A stretch of 10,853 bases of DNA, taken from a bacterium (GTDB lineage Bacteria > RUG730 > JAAEPJ01). How positions within the stretch are numbered: the first letter of the stretch is position 1; the number at the start of each line of letters is the position of its first letter. Of this stretch, positions 1 through 7,237 are shown one piece after another. The stretch is from contig JAAEPJ010000011.1 in NCBI GenBank assembly GCA_024222485.1, positions 1-10,853 on the forward strand, written 5' to 3'. The position numbers and the translations under genes are program-made. The notes under the pieces were generated by a model, which saw only the letters and a list, made by a program, of their open reading frames with translations, was not told the DNA's origin and searched no databases.

Positions 1-176
1 GCTGCTGGTGGGTTAATTCTTTGTTCCATTACAGGTTGTTCTACAACATCTTCTTTAGGTTCAAATATTGATTGCATATTAGCTATTAATAACCCAAAGG
101 CTGCTGTTATAACTAACCCTATACCTGTTACTACTTGGTTTTTAATTTCCGAAAAAAATCCTTTATTTTCACTCAT
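1..176 (-). CDS. Small membrane-anchored protein, N-terminal part only
   Basis: The N-terminal 58 residues are visible; the rest lies beyond the left edge. The ATG at 176-174 follows an A-rich leader with no Shine-Dalgarno sequence. A short charged head (MSENKGFFSEIKNQ) is followed by one hydrophobic segment at about residues 15-36, rich in G, V, I, L and A, and then by an acidic, proline-containing stretch (FEPKEDVVEQP). This looks like a single-pass membrane protein or an uncleaved signal anchor; there is no A-x-A/Q cleavage site like those of the three genes before it. Its start overlaps the stop codon of the T9SS-tailed gene in an ATGA, so the two are probably translationally coupled. I do not recognise the family. 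By context it could anchor or assist the exported cohesin-like proteins, but that is inference. Confidence 0.7.
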   Translation of the reverse strand, partial: MSENKGFFSEIKNQVVTGIGLVITAAFGLLIANMQSIFEPKEDVVEQPVMEQRINPPA

Positions 177-907
177 TTTTTAATTATTTTAAAAGTTTTA
201 ACAAATTGCCCATTAGTTACTTGTAATAAGTAAATACTAGCTGGTAAGTTAGATAGGTCTATTTGGAATGAAACATAACCACTAAAGAATTTTTTTGTAG
301 TTTCTTTCATTATTTTACCCGTATAAGTTATAATTTTAATTAAATACACCCCATTATCAGGAACAGTTAAATCAAATGTTAAGGGCCCTATTGTGGGTAC
401 AGGATATACTATACCATAAATACCATCTGTTGGTTGTGTATCAAATGGAAGTACCCTTTTATTAACATATCCATCTGTATTATCAACATCAATATCCCAC
501 CCGAGTTCTGTTCCTGCTGTTTTTCTTCCAATTGTAATCGGTATTTCTGTCCAGTTTTGATCTATTACTTTAAATCTAACTGTAAATAATTCAGTTGTAT
601 TACTTATAGTAAAGTTACCAAAAGAGGCATCATAACCTCCCCATCTTACTTTTTCACCTTCCCAATCTTGTGTATATGTTAGCCATTCTTGTGCTTTAGC
701 TGTTACATTAATTGATTCAAATTCTAAATATTGTGGGTCAAAATTTAAAGCAAATTCTAAACTTCCAACTGTTTCTCCTGCTGTTTCAATTTCTACAGGT
801 AAATTAATATAGTTACTAACAGGAACTTCAATCTCAGGTACGTTAAATACGACCTGAGAATGAGCTACTGTTGTTATTGCTAGTAAAAATATTAATAACG
901 GTTTCAT
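173..907 (-). CDS. Secreted cohesin-like protein with T9SS type A sorting domain
   Basis: A 244-residue exported protein. Residues 1-18 are a Sec signal peptide (MKPLLIFLLAITTVAHSQ), with cleavage probably just before Q18. Residues about 20-150 form a beta-rich domain resembling cohesins: the strand pattern around residues 48-66 (GSLEFALNFDPQYLEFESI) is typical, and the domain ends near TDGYVN. Residues about 167-244 match a T9SS type A C-terminal sorting domain: YPVPTIGPLTFDL in place of the usual YPNP-start motif, an internal GVYLIKI...TGK strand pair, LPASIYLLQV near the end, and a basic KIIKK terminus. In Bacteroidetes this tail directs proteins across the outer membrane, where it is normally removed as the protein is released or attached to surface lipopolysaccharide. 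The start is 3 bases after the previous gene's stop. The cohesin assignment is weaker than the sorting-domain assignment. Confidence 0.85.
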   Translation of the reverse strand: MKPLLIFLLAITTVAHSQVVFNVPEIEVPVSNYINLPVEIETAGETVGSLEFALNFDPQYLEFESINVTAKAQEWLTYTQDWEGEKVRWGGYDASFGNFTISNTTELFTVRFKVIDQNWTEIPITIGRKTAGTELGWDIDVDNTDGYVNKRVLPFDTQPTDGIYGIVYPVPTIGPLTFDLTVPDNGVYLIKIITYTGKIMKETTKKFFSGYVSFQIDLSNLPASIYLLQVTNGQFVKTFKIIKK

Positions 908-910
908 TTA

Positions 911-1999
911 TTAATTTAATCCTGTACCATTTACATCACCTAATACTAATAAGTAGAAATTACCAGTTGTAGTTCCATTTATTTGTGGCGATAAAAATTC
1001 TGATTGTCCAGAAATTGTACCAGACTGATCTGAGGTTGCATTGTTAATAGTATTATACTGTGCCTCGGTAAAGAACAATACATCTGGGTTATTTGCATAA
1101 GCACTTAAACCTTGAGCTAATCTAGCAAATAATAGATAAGAATCTGATACTGTAATTCCATTTGCTTGATTTGGATTACCAGTATAAAATTGGGTACCTG
1201 ATGTTGATTGTACTCCTGCTGCAATTTGAGCAATCATATTTGCATCTGCTGTAGATAATGCGGTACTTGCATCTAAACCACTTGCAATTTTTAATCTAAC
1301 TTGCCAGTAATCTTGATCTATATTTTCTGAGAATGTTGCTGTTCCATCGGCTGCGGTTGTATCTGTAGCTACATCTACCCAAGTACTACCGTCTGCAGAC
1401 TTCTGTAATATTACAGGAATAGATTCAGCTGGGTTGGTTGCATTATTTAAGATGGTTGCTACATAATCAAATGCTGGTTCTATAAAGTTACCACCATTAT
1501 CAGAAACACCTAAGATAGCATCCGTACCATCAGCTTGAGCATAATAAGCAGTTAAATTATTTGTAAAGTCAACTCCATCAACTGTGCTATTAGTATAACT
1601 AGATTTAAATGGTAAGTCAACATCAAACATATTACCAGCAATAAGGTCAAAAGTAGTAGAAGCACCATCATAGGCCCATACAACTTTTACAATACCATTT
1701 GTTGCATCCACGTCTGTAGACATATAACCTACAGGCCCTGAAGTGTTATTATAAGTTATAGTTGGTGGATCAAAAACATCTTTATCGTAACTAAAAGAGA
1801 ATTGAATACCTTTTACTGCATTACCTGATGTATTATCATAGTAAATGTCAACTACAGTATTGTTTGAAGAATTAACTGATTCTAAAGTATAAGTAGAATC
1901 AAAAATTATATAAGGTTTAGTGGCATCAGGAGATGTTGTCTGTGCGTTTAAGAAATGGGTTAGCATAAAAGTAGCTAACATTAAGAAGGATTTTTTCAT
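911..1999 (-). CDS. Secreted protein with cohesin-like and dockerin-like modules
   Basis: A 362-residue exported protein with a signal peptide at residues 1-20 (ending LNAQ). Residues about 30-165 look cohesin-like, with the pattern VKGIQFSFSYDKDVFDPP near 62-79. Residues about 180-238 form a second beta domain (PVILQKSADGSTWVDV, later YWQVRLKI). Residues about 245-300 contain two helix-like segments (STADANMIAQIAAGV and ITVSDSYLLFARLAQGL) in dockerin spacing, but with weak calcium loops. The end carries FYLLVLGDVNGTGLN, whose GDVNGTG resembles a dockerin or EF-type calcium loop. There is no T9SS tail. From about residue 180 on, the organisation parallels the 357-residue protein at 2056-3129, suggesting paralogous C-terminal halves. 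Two tandem in-frame stops (TAATAA) separate it from the next ATG. Function unknown; export and a binding role are inferred. Confidence 0.75.
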   Translation of the reverse strand: MKKSFLMLATFMLTHFLNAQTTSPDATKPYIIFDSTYTLESVNSSNNTVVDIYYDNTSGNAVKGIQFSFSYDKDVFDPPTITYNNTSGPVGYMSTDVDATNGIVKVVWAYDGASTTFDLIAGNMFDVDLPFKSSYTNSTVDGVDFTNNLTAYYAQADGTDAILGVSDNGGNFIEPAFDYVATILNNATNPAESIPVILQKSADGSTWVDVATDTTAADGTATFSENIDQDYWQVRLKIASGLDASTALSTADANMIAQIAAGVQSTSGTQFYTGNPNQANGITVSDSYLLFARLAQGLSAYANNPDVLFFTEAQYNTINNATSDQSGTISGQSEFLSPQINGTTTGNFYLLVLGDVNGTGLN

Positions 2000-2055
2000 T
2001 AGTTTTTTACGTTTAATATAAACTCAGTTAATACTTGTGTTTATAAATATGTAAA
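2000..2055 (-). promoter_or_regulatory. 56-base spacer with possible promoter for the second exported-protein block
   Basis: This is the only sizeable gap between nrdA and the left edge, so it is the natural place for a separate promoter. On the minus strand it contains TATAAACA (2045-2038), preceded by TTTACATAT. The octamer is one base from the T4-type late promoter core TATAAATA and lies 38 bases before the ATG at 1999. The same octamer occurs in the gp32 leader. No G+C-rich hairpin followed by T residues is present, so I see no intrinsic terminator behind the upstream gene. The A+T-richness makes chance matches easy. Confidence 0.3.
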
Positions 2056-3129
2056 CTAATTTTTACGTCCCGCTCTTATTATATAAAATATAGTAGAGTC
2101 TCCATTACTTCGATCAAATAAACTATAACTCCCGTATCCAAAATTTTCAGATTTATCATCAGTATCAGTATCTAAAGGATCCCAAAAGTAAGGAGTTTGT
2201 TGATAATGAAAAACTTTTGTAGAAGGTGTATTGCTACTATACTGAGTAAATATACCATTCATATAAGCCAACATATAGTATAAATCCGCAACGCTAAATT
2301 TTCCATCATTGTTAACATCCATCCTCCAATAATCTTTAGAATTATAACTACCATTAATTAACTTATCAGTAAAGTAATTAATATCATTTAAAGTTGGGAT
2401 TGATAGTGCAGGAGGTACTACATCTATAGTATAATCATAATTATTATAGTCTAAATTAGTTGAAAAACTATAAGCCCCGTTTGTATCTGTTACAGCTTCT
2501 GAGTGTAAGCTATAACTAAATCCAACCTGGTTTTTGTTTTGTGTTTTAAGTTGAACTGTAACTCCTTCTAAAGGTTCTTCTTCAGCACCATAAACGTACC
2601 CGCTGTGGTTTATCGGATTAGTAGCTCCTGCAATCGTAGTTTTGAAATCAACTGTATTACCATAAGAATAATTACCACATAAGGTAGGGGAAGAAGAATA
2701 TACCATTATAAATCTCATATAAACTTCTCCATTGAAAACTGTTTCCGGAACAGTAAATGTGTGGTTAAAGTTTCTAGTTCCAGACCACTGACTATAACTT
2801 GTATGAACTAATTCTCCTACATCATTTAGATTTCCATTACCGTTAAAATCAATCCATAATTTAAAATACTGTTTGTAATTACCTTGTGTTTGAGCTTGGA
2901 AATTAAGAGTAATTATATCTCCAGCAGTAATTGTAGGAACTGGAGTGCCTGTATAATCTACATATCCAGGCCCATTCCATCCTGTATTTACAGTGTAATT
3001 TTGTCCATTTATATTTATTGAATTTAAACGTTCGTACCCAAAGTTTGTCGAAGTAGAAGAACAGAGAGGAGATTGTGCATTTATAAACCCACTAACTAAA
3101 ATAAAAAAACAAAGTATTCTAATTTTCAT
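2056..3129 (-). CDS. Secreted GEVED / beta-sandwich / dockerin-like protein
   Basis: A 357-residue exported protein with a signal peptide at residues 1-19 (ending INAQ). Residues about 30-168 fit a GEVED domain, common in secreted Bacteroidetes proteins: GYVDYTG near 55-61, the calcium-loop-like LWIDFNGNGNLNDVGE (91-106), MRF (138-140) and CGNYSYGNTVDF (151-162). The last replaces the family's usual YGEVEDY, so the motif is degenerate. Residues about 177-238 resemble a carboxypeptidase-regulatory-like beta sandwich (GVTVQLKT, then TDTNGAYSF). Residues about 245-294 look dockerin-like: a helix LNDINYFTDKLING and a good calcium loop DVNNDGKFSVADL (271-283). There is no T9SS tail. The ATG is 5 bases after the nrdA stop, so it is probably co-transcribed with nrdA. 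Export is well supported; the role in infection is unknown. Confidence 0.78.
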   Translation of the reverse strand: MKIRILCFFILVSGFINAQSPLCSSTSTNFGYERLNSININGQNYTVNTGWNGPGYVDYTGTPVPTITAGDIITLNFQAQTQGNYKQYFKLWIDFNGNGNLNDVGELVHTSYSQWSGTRNFNHTFTVPETVFNGEVYMRFIMVYSSSPTLCGNYSYGNTVDFKTTIAGATNPINHSGYVYGAEEEPLEGVTVQLKTQNKNQVGFSYSLHSEAVTDTNGAYSFSTNLDYNNYDYTIDVVPPALSIPTLNDINYFTDKLINGSYNSKDYWRMDVNNDGKFSVADLYYMLAYMNGIFTQYSSNTPSTKVFHYQQTPYFWDPLDTDTDDKSENFGYGSYSLFDRSNGDSTIFYIIRAGRKN

Positions 3130-3134
3130 ATTAT

Positions 3135-4850
3135 TTACCCATCACAGCTTACACAGTCTGCCATTCTGGATCCTAAATCACCTTTAATCACACTATCAGT
3201 TCTTAAATAATAAAAGGTTTTAATACCCAACTTCCATCCTTCTAAATGTACTTGATTAATCCATTTTGGAGAATCATTTACATCAAAAGATAAATTTAAA
3301 GATTGTGTTTGATCAATATATCTTTGTCTAATAGCTGCTTGTCTAACTAATTCTAATTGGTTTATTTCAGGAAAAGTTAAAAATAATTCCTTTTCATCTG
3401 GAGATAAAATATTATCAGGTAAACCTTGTGCTGAACCATCTTCGGCTAGCATTTGATCCCACCATTTATCTTTATCTTCACCTTTTTCAGCTAAAATAGA
3501 TTGTAATACTTTATTTTTTCTAATAAAGGTACCTTTAGCACCATTGAAAGTGTAAATATTAGCAGGTAAAGGTTCAATACCAGCACTAATACCACCACAA
3601 ATAACTGAATTAGATACTGTTGGGGCAACTGCTAATAAATGAGTATTTCTCATACCTGTTCCCCTACACCATAAAGGTTCTCCATATTCTTGGGCTAAAG
3701 CCATAGATGCTTTTTCTGCTTTACCTCTAATATCATTAAATATATTATGGGTATGTGCTGTAGAAGCTATAGAATTAAATGGTAAGCCTTTTTGTTGTAA
3801 AAATGAATGCCAACCCATTACACCTAAACCTAAAGCACGTCCCTTACGAGCATGATTATAAGTTCTTTGTAAGGAATCTTTACCTGCAGATTTATCAATG
3901 AATTCTTGCATTACACCATCTAAAAACCAAGTGGCTAATTCAACAGCATCTGTATCTTTCCATTCATCATATTTAGATAAATTCATAGATGATAAACAAC
4001 AAATAAATGAATGCTCTTCATCTGTAAATAATGTAATTTCAGAACAAATATTTGTCATACTTACATTTAAATTATTTAATCTATAAGCTATTGGGTTATC
4101 CTTATTAACATTATCTTTATACATTATATAAGGTTCTCCTGTTTCCATTCTTGATTTTAAAACAGTAGCCCATCTATTCATTGCTTCTGGGTCTCTTGCT
4201 TCTAATTTTCTCATAAATGAATCTCCTACGACAACACATTGATGTAAGTTTAAACATTGTCTATTTGGATCACCCTTTGGTCTACGAATTTGTAAGAATT
4301 CTTCTATATCTCCGTGTTCTATATCTAAATTAACAGATGCTGCTCCTCTTCTAACATTTCCTTGGTTAGTTGCAATGATTGATGAATCAAATATTTTAGC
4401 CCATGGTACTACACCTTCACTTTTACCATTACCTGAAATTCCTGTGCCGCGTTCTCTAATGCGATTTAATGAAATACCTACACCACCACCAGAGGCGGTT
4501 AACTTCATTAGTTCTGCGTTAGTTAAACCAATTCCACGTATTGAATCAGGTGTATCAACACCAAAACATGAAATAGGTAAACCACGATCAGTTCCCATAT
4601 TTGATAACACAGGGGATGCTAATCCTAACCAACCATTCCACATAATTTTAAAGAATTTATTAGATAATTCTGGTTTTTTTAATCTATTAGCCGCGGCATT
4701 CGAAACTCTTCTATAAGCTTTTTTTACATCTTCTCCAGGTAATAAATAACCTTTAGAAATCGTTGCTAAAGAGATTTCATCCATCCATTCTGGATAGTTT
4801 TTTCCTTTTTCCCAATTTGTATAATCTACTTGTAATGCGTTGTTTTCCAT
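3135..4850 (-). CDS. nrdA: Class I ribonucleoside-diphosphate reductase, large (alpha) subunit, compact form
   Basis: The catalytic subunit that reduces ribonucleoside diphosphates to deoxy forms together with NrdB. Key residues are visible by comparison with E. coli NrdA: C95 (ISCFG) and C284 (ICCLS) as the redox-active pair; N267, C269 and E271 in TNICSE as the active-site triad with the thiyl-radical cysteine; Y547 and Y548 in FYYLR for radical transfer; and a C-terminal C566-x-x-C569 tail for re-reduction. At 571 residues it is well short of the roughly 750-760 of E. coli or T4 NrdA. It begins almost directly at the catalytic core, so the N-terminal ATP-cone is absent, and about 40 residues are missing between the first cysteine and the triad. 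The start lies 3 bases after the nrdB stop, with no Shine-Dalgarno. The frame is intact, with no intron or intein. Confidence 0.97.
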   Translation of the reverse strand: MENNALQVDYTNWEKGKNYPEWMDEISLATISKGYLLPGEDVKKAYRRVSNAAANRLKKPELSNKFFKIMWNGWLGLASPVLSNMGTDRGLPISCFGVDTPDSIRGIGLTNAELMKLTASGGGVGISLNRIRERGTGISGNGKSEGVVPWAKIFDSSIIATNQGNVRRGAASVNLDIEHGDIEEFLQIRRPKGDPNRQCLNLHQCVVVGDSFMRKLEARDPEAMNRWATVLKSRMETGEPYIMYKDNVNKDNPIAYRLNNLNVSMTNICSEITLFTDEEHSFICCLSSMNLSKYDEWKDTDAVELATWFLDGVMQEFIDKSAGKDSLQRTYNHARKGRALGLGVMGWHSFLQQKGLPFNSIASTAHTHNIFNDIRGKAEKASMALAQEYGEPLWCRGTGMRNTHLLAVAPTVSNSVICGGISAGIEPLPANIYTFNGAKGTFIRKNKVLQSILAEKGEDKDKWWDQMLAEDGSAQGLPDNILSPDEKELFLTFPEINQLELVRQAAIRQRYIDQTQSLNLSFDVNDSPKWINQVHLEGWKLGIKTFYYLRTDSVIKGDLGSRMADCVSCDG

Positions 4851-4853
4851 ATT

Positions 4854-5840
4854 TTAAAATAAACTGTTTGCGTCCCAATTTTGAACACCTTTACTATAAT
4901 TTGTTACTCGGTTTGCAAAGAAATCTGTATGTTGTTTTCCAGCTGATAGACTATCAAACCATTTCATTCTTTTTACTGCTTCTTTATCTATTCCATTAAC
5001 TATAGGCCCATATCCTAAGTCACTCATTTTAGTATTTACTCTATGTTTAATAAAGGAAATTAAATCATATTTAGGACAACCTGTTAAATCCCCCATTTCA
5101 TATACTTTATCAATAAAATCTAATTCTAATTTTAAAGATAATTTAGCTGCCTCTTCAATGTCTGCTTGTAATTCTGGGGTGTTAAATTCTGGGTGTTCTT
5201 GCATTAGGGTTCTAAATAACCAACATCCTGCTTCTGAATGTAGTGATTCGTCTCTAATACTCCATTCTACAATTTGTCCTACTCCTTTAAGTTTATTATC
5301 TAATTTAAAAGATAATAAAACTGCGAAAGAAGAAAATAAATTTACACCTTCTGTAAATGCAGAAAATACAGCTAATGATTTAGCTCTTTCATGCCAATTA
5401 GGAGTACCATCATGTGAATCTCTAACTTCAGTTAATGCCTCAATTTTAGCCATTGTTGCTTCATCTTCTAAAAATTCACTAAAATTGTCTAAGCCTAATT
5501 CTTCATTTAATAAAGAATAAGCTTCAGCATGAATTGTTTCAAATGCTCCAAAAGTTACAGCCATTTTAATTACTTCAGGTTTTCTAAACCATTTAGTTAC
5601 TAAAGTTGACCAATAATCATTTACTACTGTTTCTGTTTGTGCAAACCCTTTTAAAATAGAACCAATAATATTTTTTTCATGAGGTTTAAGATTTTGTTTC
5701 CAATCATTAACATCAGACATCATAGGTACTTCAGTATGTAACCAATGTGCTTGTTGTTGTTTTAACCAATAATCAGATGCCTCTTGATATTCAAAAGGTT
5801 TGTATACTATTCTTTCTTGTAGTAACGAGGTTTTTGCCAT
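4854..5840 (-). CDS. nrdB: Class I ribonucleotide reductase, small (beta) subunit
   Basis: The radical-generating partner of NrdA, 328 residues. The di-metal ligands can be placed: E70 (QTETVVND), E101 and H104 (FETIHAEAY), E164 (AFTEGVN), and E198 and H201 (RDESLHSE). The tyrosine at 108 occupies the radical Y122 position of E. coli, so a stable tyrosyl-radical enzyme is expected. The first ligand is Glu rather than Asp. There is no N-terminal ATP-cone, unlike the NrdB of some flavobacteria that carries the allosteric domain on this subunit. The C-terminus ends in an aromatic residue (SLF), fitting the usual tail that docks into NrdA. It starts 12 bases after the gp41 stop behind an A/T-only leader and lies upstream of nrdA, the reverse of the common nrdA-nrdB order. 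Confidence 0.97.
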   Translation of the reverse strand: MAKTSLLQERIVYKPFEYQEASDYWLKQQQAHWLHTEVPMMSDVNDWKQNLKPHEKNIIGSILKGFAQTETVVNDYWSTLVTKWFRKPEVIKMAVTFGAFETIHAEAYSLLNEELGLDNFSEFLEDEATMAKIEALTEVRDSHDGTPNWHERAKSLAVFSAFTEGVNLFSSFAVLLSFKLDNKLKGVGQIVEWSIRDESLHSEAGCWLFRTLMQEHPEFNTPELQADIEEAAKLSLKLELDFIDKVYEMGDLTGCPKYDLISFIKHRVNTKMSDLGYGPIVNGIDKEAVKRMKWFDSLSAGKQHTDFFANRVTNYSKGVQNWDANSLF

Positions 5841-5852
5841 TATTTTTTTTAT

Positions 5853-7226
5853 TTAAGGGTTTAATTCAAAAAATTTCTTACGCAACAATTGTTTATCAAA
5901 ATTGTCTACATCTGTGTCAAATTTATTAGAACGAGTTGATGGAGCTAAGGTTTCAGATTCTTCTCCTTCAAAATATTCATTTTTAACTACAAAATGACCA
6001 GTAGAAGTATCAGCTTCAACACCAAAAGTAAGTCCATCCATTCCATATCTATTTTTCATTAAATGGAATCTACCAGTATTGTTAACTTTATCTTCTTTTT
6101 TACGTGAAAGAGACATACAGAAATCAGTTATCATTATTTTATCATACGATCCTGCTGCCTTATCTCCTTGTATCACATTGTCGTTTGCACCTGCACGATT
6201 AACTTGTGAAACAGACCAAATTGGTATATCTAATTGTCTAGCTAATCCTTTAGTACTTGTATAAATATCATCAATTTCATCCTTACGTTCACGATTTTTC
6301 TTTCTTGATGAAAGTAAATCTACATAGTCAATAATTACTAAATCAGGTTTAGAACCCATACTTGTAGCTTTCGCAATATGTGATTCAATAGTTGATATTG
6401 TTGCCTTACCTGTTGGGTATTCTTTAATAATTAGTTTACCTGGCAATTGTGGGATGATTTCTTCAATTTTATCTCTATGAGAATCTACTTTATTTACAGG
6501 TATTTTTGTAAAAAAAGCATCATATCTCTTTCCAACATAATCTTCTCCTAATTCTAAAGTATAATGGAGTACATTATATCCTAATCTTACAGCATGTCCT
6601 CCTAAAGCTACTAATGACCAAGATTTACCACCTCCTGGATTACCAAATATGAGACCAAAATCTCCATTTCCAAGTCCCCCCTGTAATAAATCGTTAATAC
6701 GCGGCCAAGGGGTTGGTATAGTTTCTCTTGAATTTTCTCTATACCTAGATTCAATGTCTTTAACATATTCATGTCCTATATTTTTATCTTGTCCTGCTTT
6801 TAAAGCATTATCTACAATAAAACGAATACCATCAAAGTCGCCTGCTTTCAATAAGTCCACAGACGACATTAAGGCCTTCTTCAATTGTTGGTTTTTACAA
6901 AAGTTAGTAAATTCTTCTTGAACATATTCTAAATCCTCATCTGAGGTTACATATGCTTGTTTTAATTGGTCTTTAATAGAAATTTGTAATACTTCATTAT
7001 CTACTTTTTGTAATTCTACTTTTAATATATCTAATGAAGGAGTAGTATGGTACTTATCATAATATTTAAGTACTTCTTTAATAGCCCATTTTTGTGCTTG
7101 GTTTTCAAAATATTCTTCTGATATAATATCATGAATATTAGTGAGAAATTCTTTATGAGTTAATAGAGATGATAATACTTTAATTTGAAAATCATGTCCA
7201 TATTGATTTATACTATTTAATGTCAT
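5853..7226 (-). CDS. 41: Replicative DNA helicase, gp41/DnaB type
   Basis: A hexameric 5'-3' fork helicase, 457 residues, close to T4 gp41 in length. Residues about 1-145 are the N-terminal helical region; the RecA-fold motor follows. Motifs visible: Walker A GNPGGGKS (195-202), the H1a glutamate in YTLELGE (E225), Walker B LVIIDYVDLL (D300, D303), the H3 glutamine and arginine in SVSQVNRAG (Q341, R344), and a late basic KNRYG (391-395). The C-terminal 40 residues are charged and probably flexible, a place where such helicases contact partners. A separate primase was not seen in the window. The leader has AAAGG six bases before the ATG, the best Shine-Dalgarno-like site in the window. It starts 11 bases after the rnh stop. 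T4-type context (gp32, UvsX, RNase H) favours gp41 over a bacterial DnaB. Confidence 0.94.
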   Translation of the reverse strand: MTLNSINQYGHDFQIKVLSSLLTHKEFLTNIHDIISEEYFENQAQKWAIKEVLKYYDKYHTTPSLDILKVELQKVDNEVLQISIKDQLKQAYVTSDEDLEYVQEEFTNFCKNQQLKKALMSSVDLLKAGDFDGIRFIVDNALKAGQDKNIGHEYVKDIESRYRENSRETIPTPWPRINDLLQGGLGNGDFGLIFGNPGGGKSWSLVALGGHAVRLGYNVLHYTLELGEDYVGKRYDAFFTKIPVNKVDSHRDKIEEIIPQLPGKLIIKEYPTGKATISTIESHIAKATSMGSKPDLVIIDYVDLLSSRKKNRERKDEIDDIYTSTKGLARQLDIPIWSVSQVNRAGANDNVIQGDKAAGSYDKIMITDFCMSLSRKKEDKVNNTGRFHLMKNRYGMDGLTFGVEADTSTGHFVVKNEYFEGEESETLAPSTRSNKFDTDVDNFDKQLLRKKFFELNP

Positions 7227-7237
7227 TTATAACCTTT

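Noticed and set aside
905-916. Possible fusion of the 362- and 244-residue proteins, which are in the same frame
   Set aside because: Two tandem stop codons (TAATAA) separate them and the second protein has its own complete signal peptide, so they are distinct genes.
2042-2049. Exact TATAAATA on the plus strand, the T4 late promoter core
   Set aside because: It points rightwards into the antisense strand of the GEVED/dockerin-like gene; no plus-strand gene is present, so chance in A+T-rich sequence is more likely.
4375-4716. A 113-codon open frame on the plus strand inside nrdA, and similar plus-strand frames at 4763-4999, 5158-5520 and 6649-6921
   Set aside because: They lie antisense to genes with clear catalytic motifs (nrdA, nrdB, gp41), encode no recognisable domain and fit chance open frames in A+T-rich DNA.
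3135-5840. Intron or intein in the nrd genes, as found in several phages
   Set aside because: Both reading frames are continuous and the conserved motifs follow at normal spacing without an insertion.
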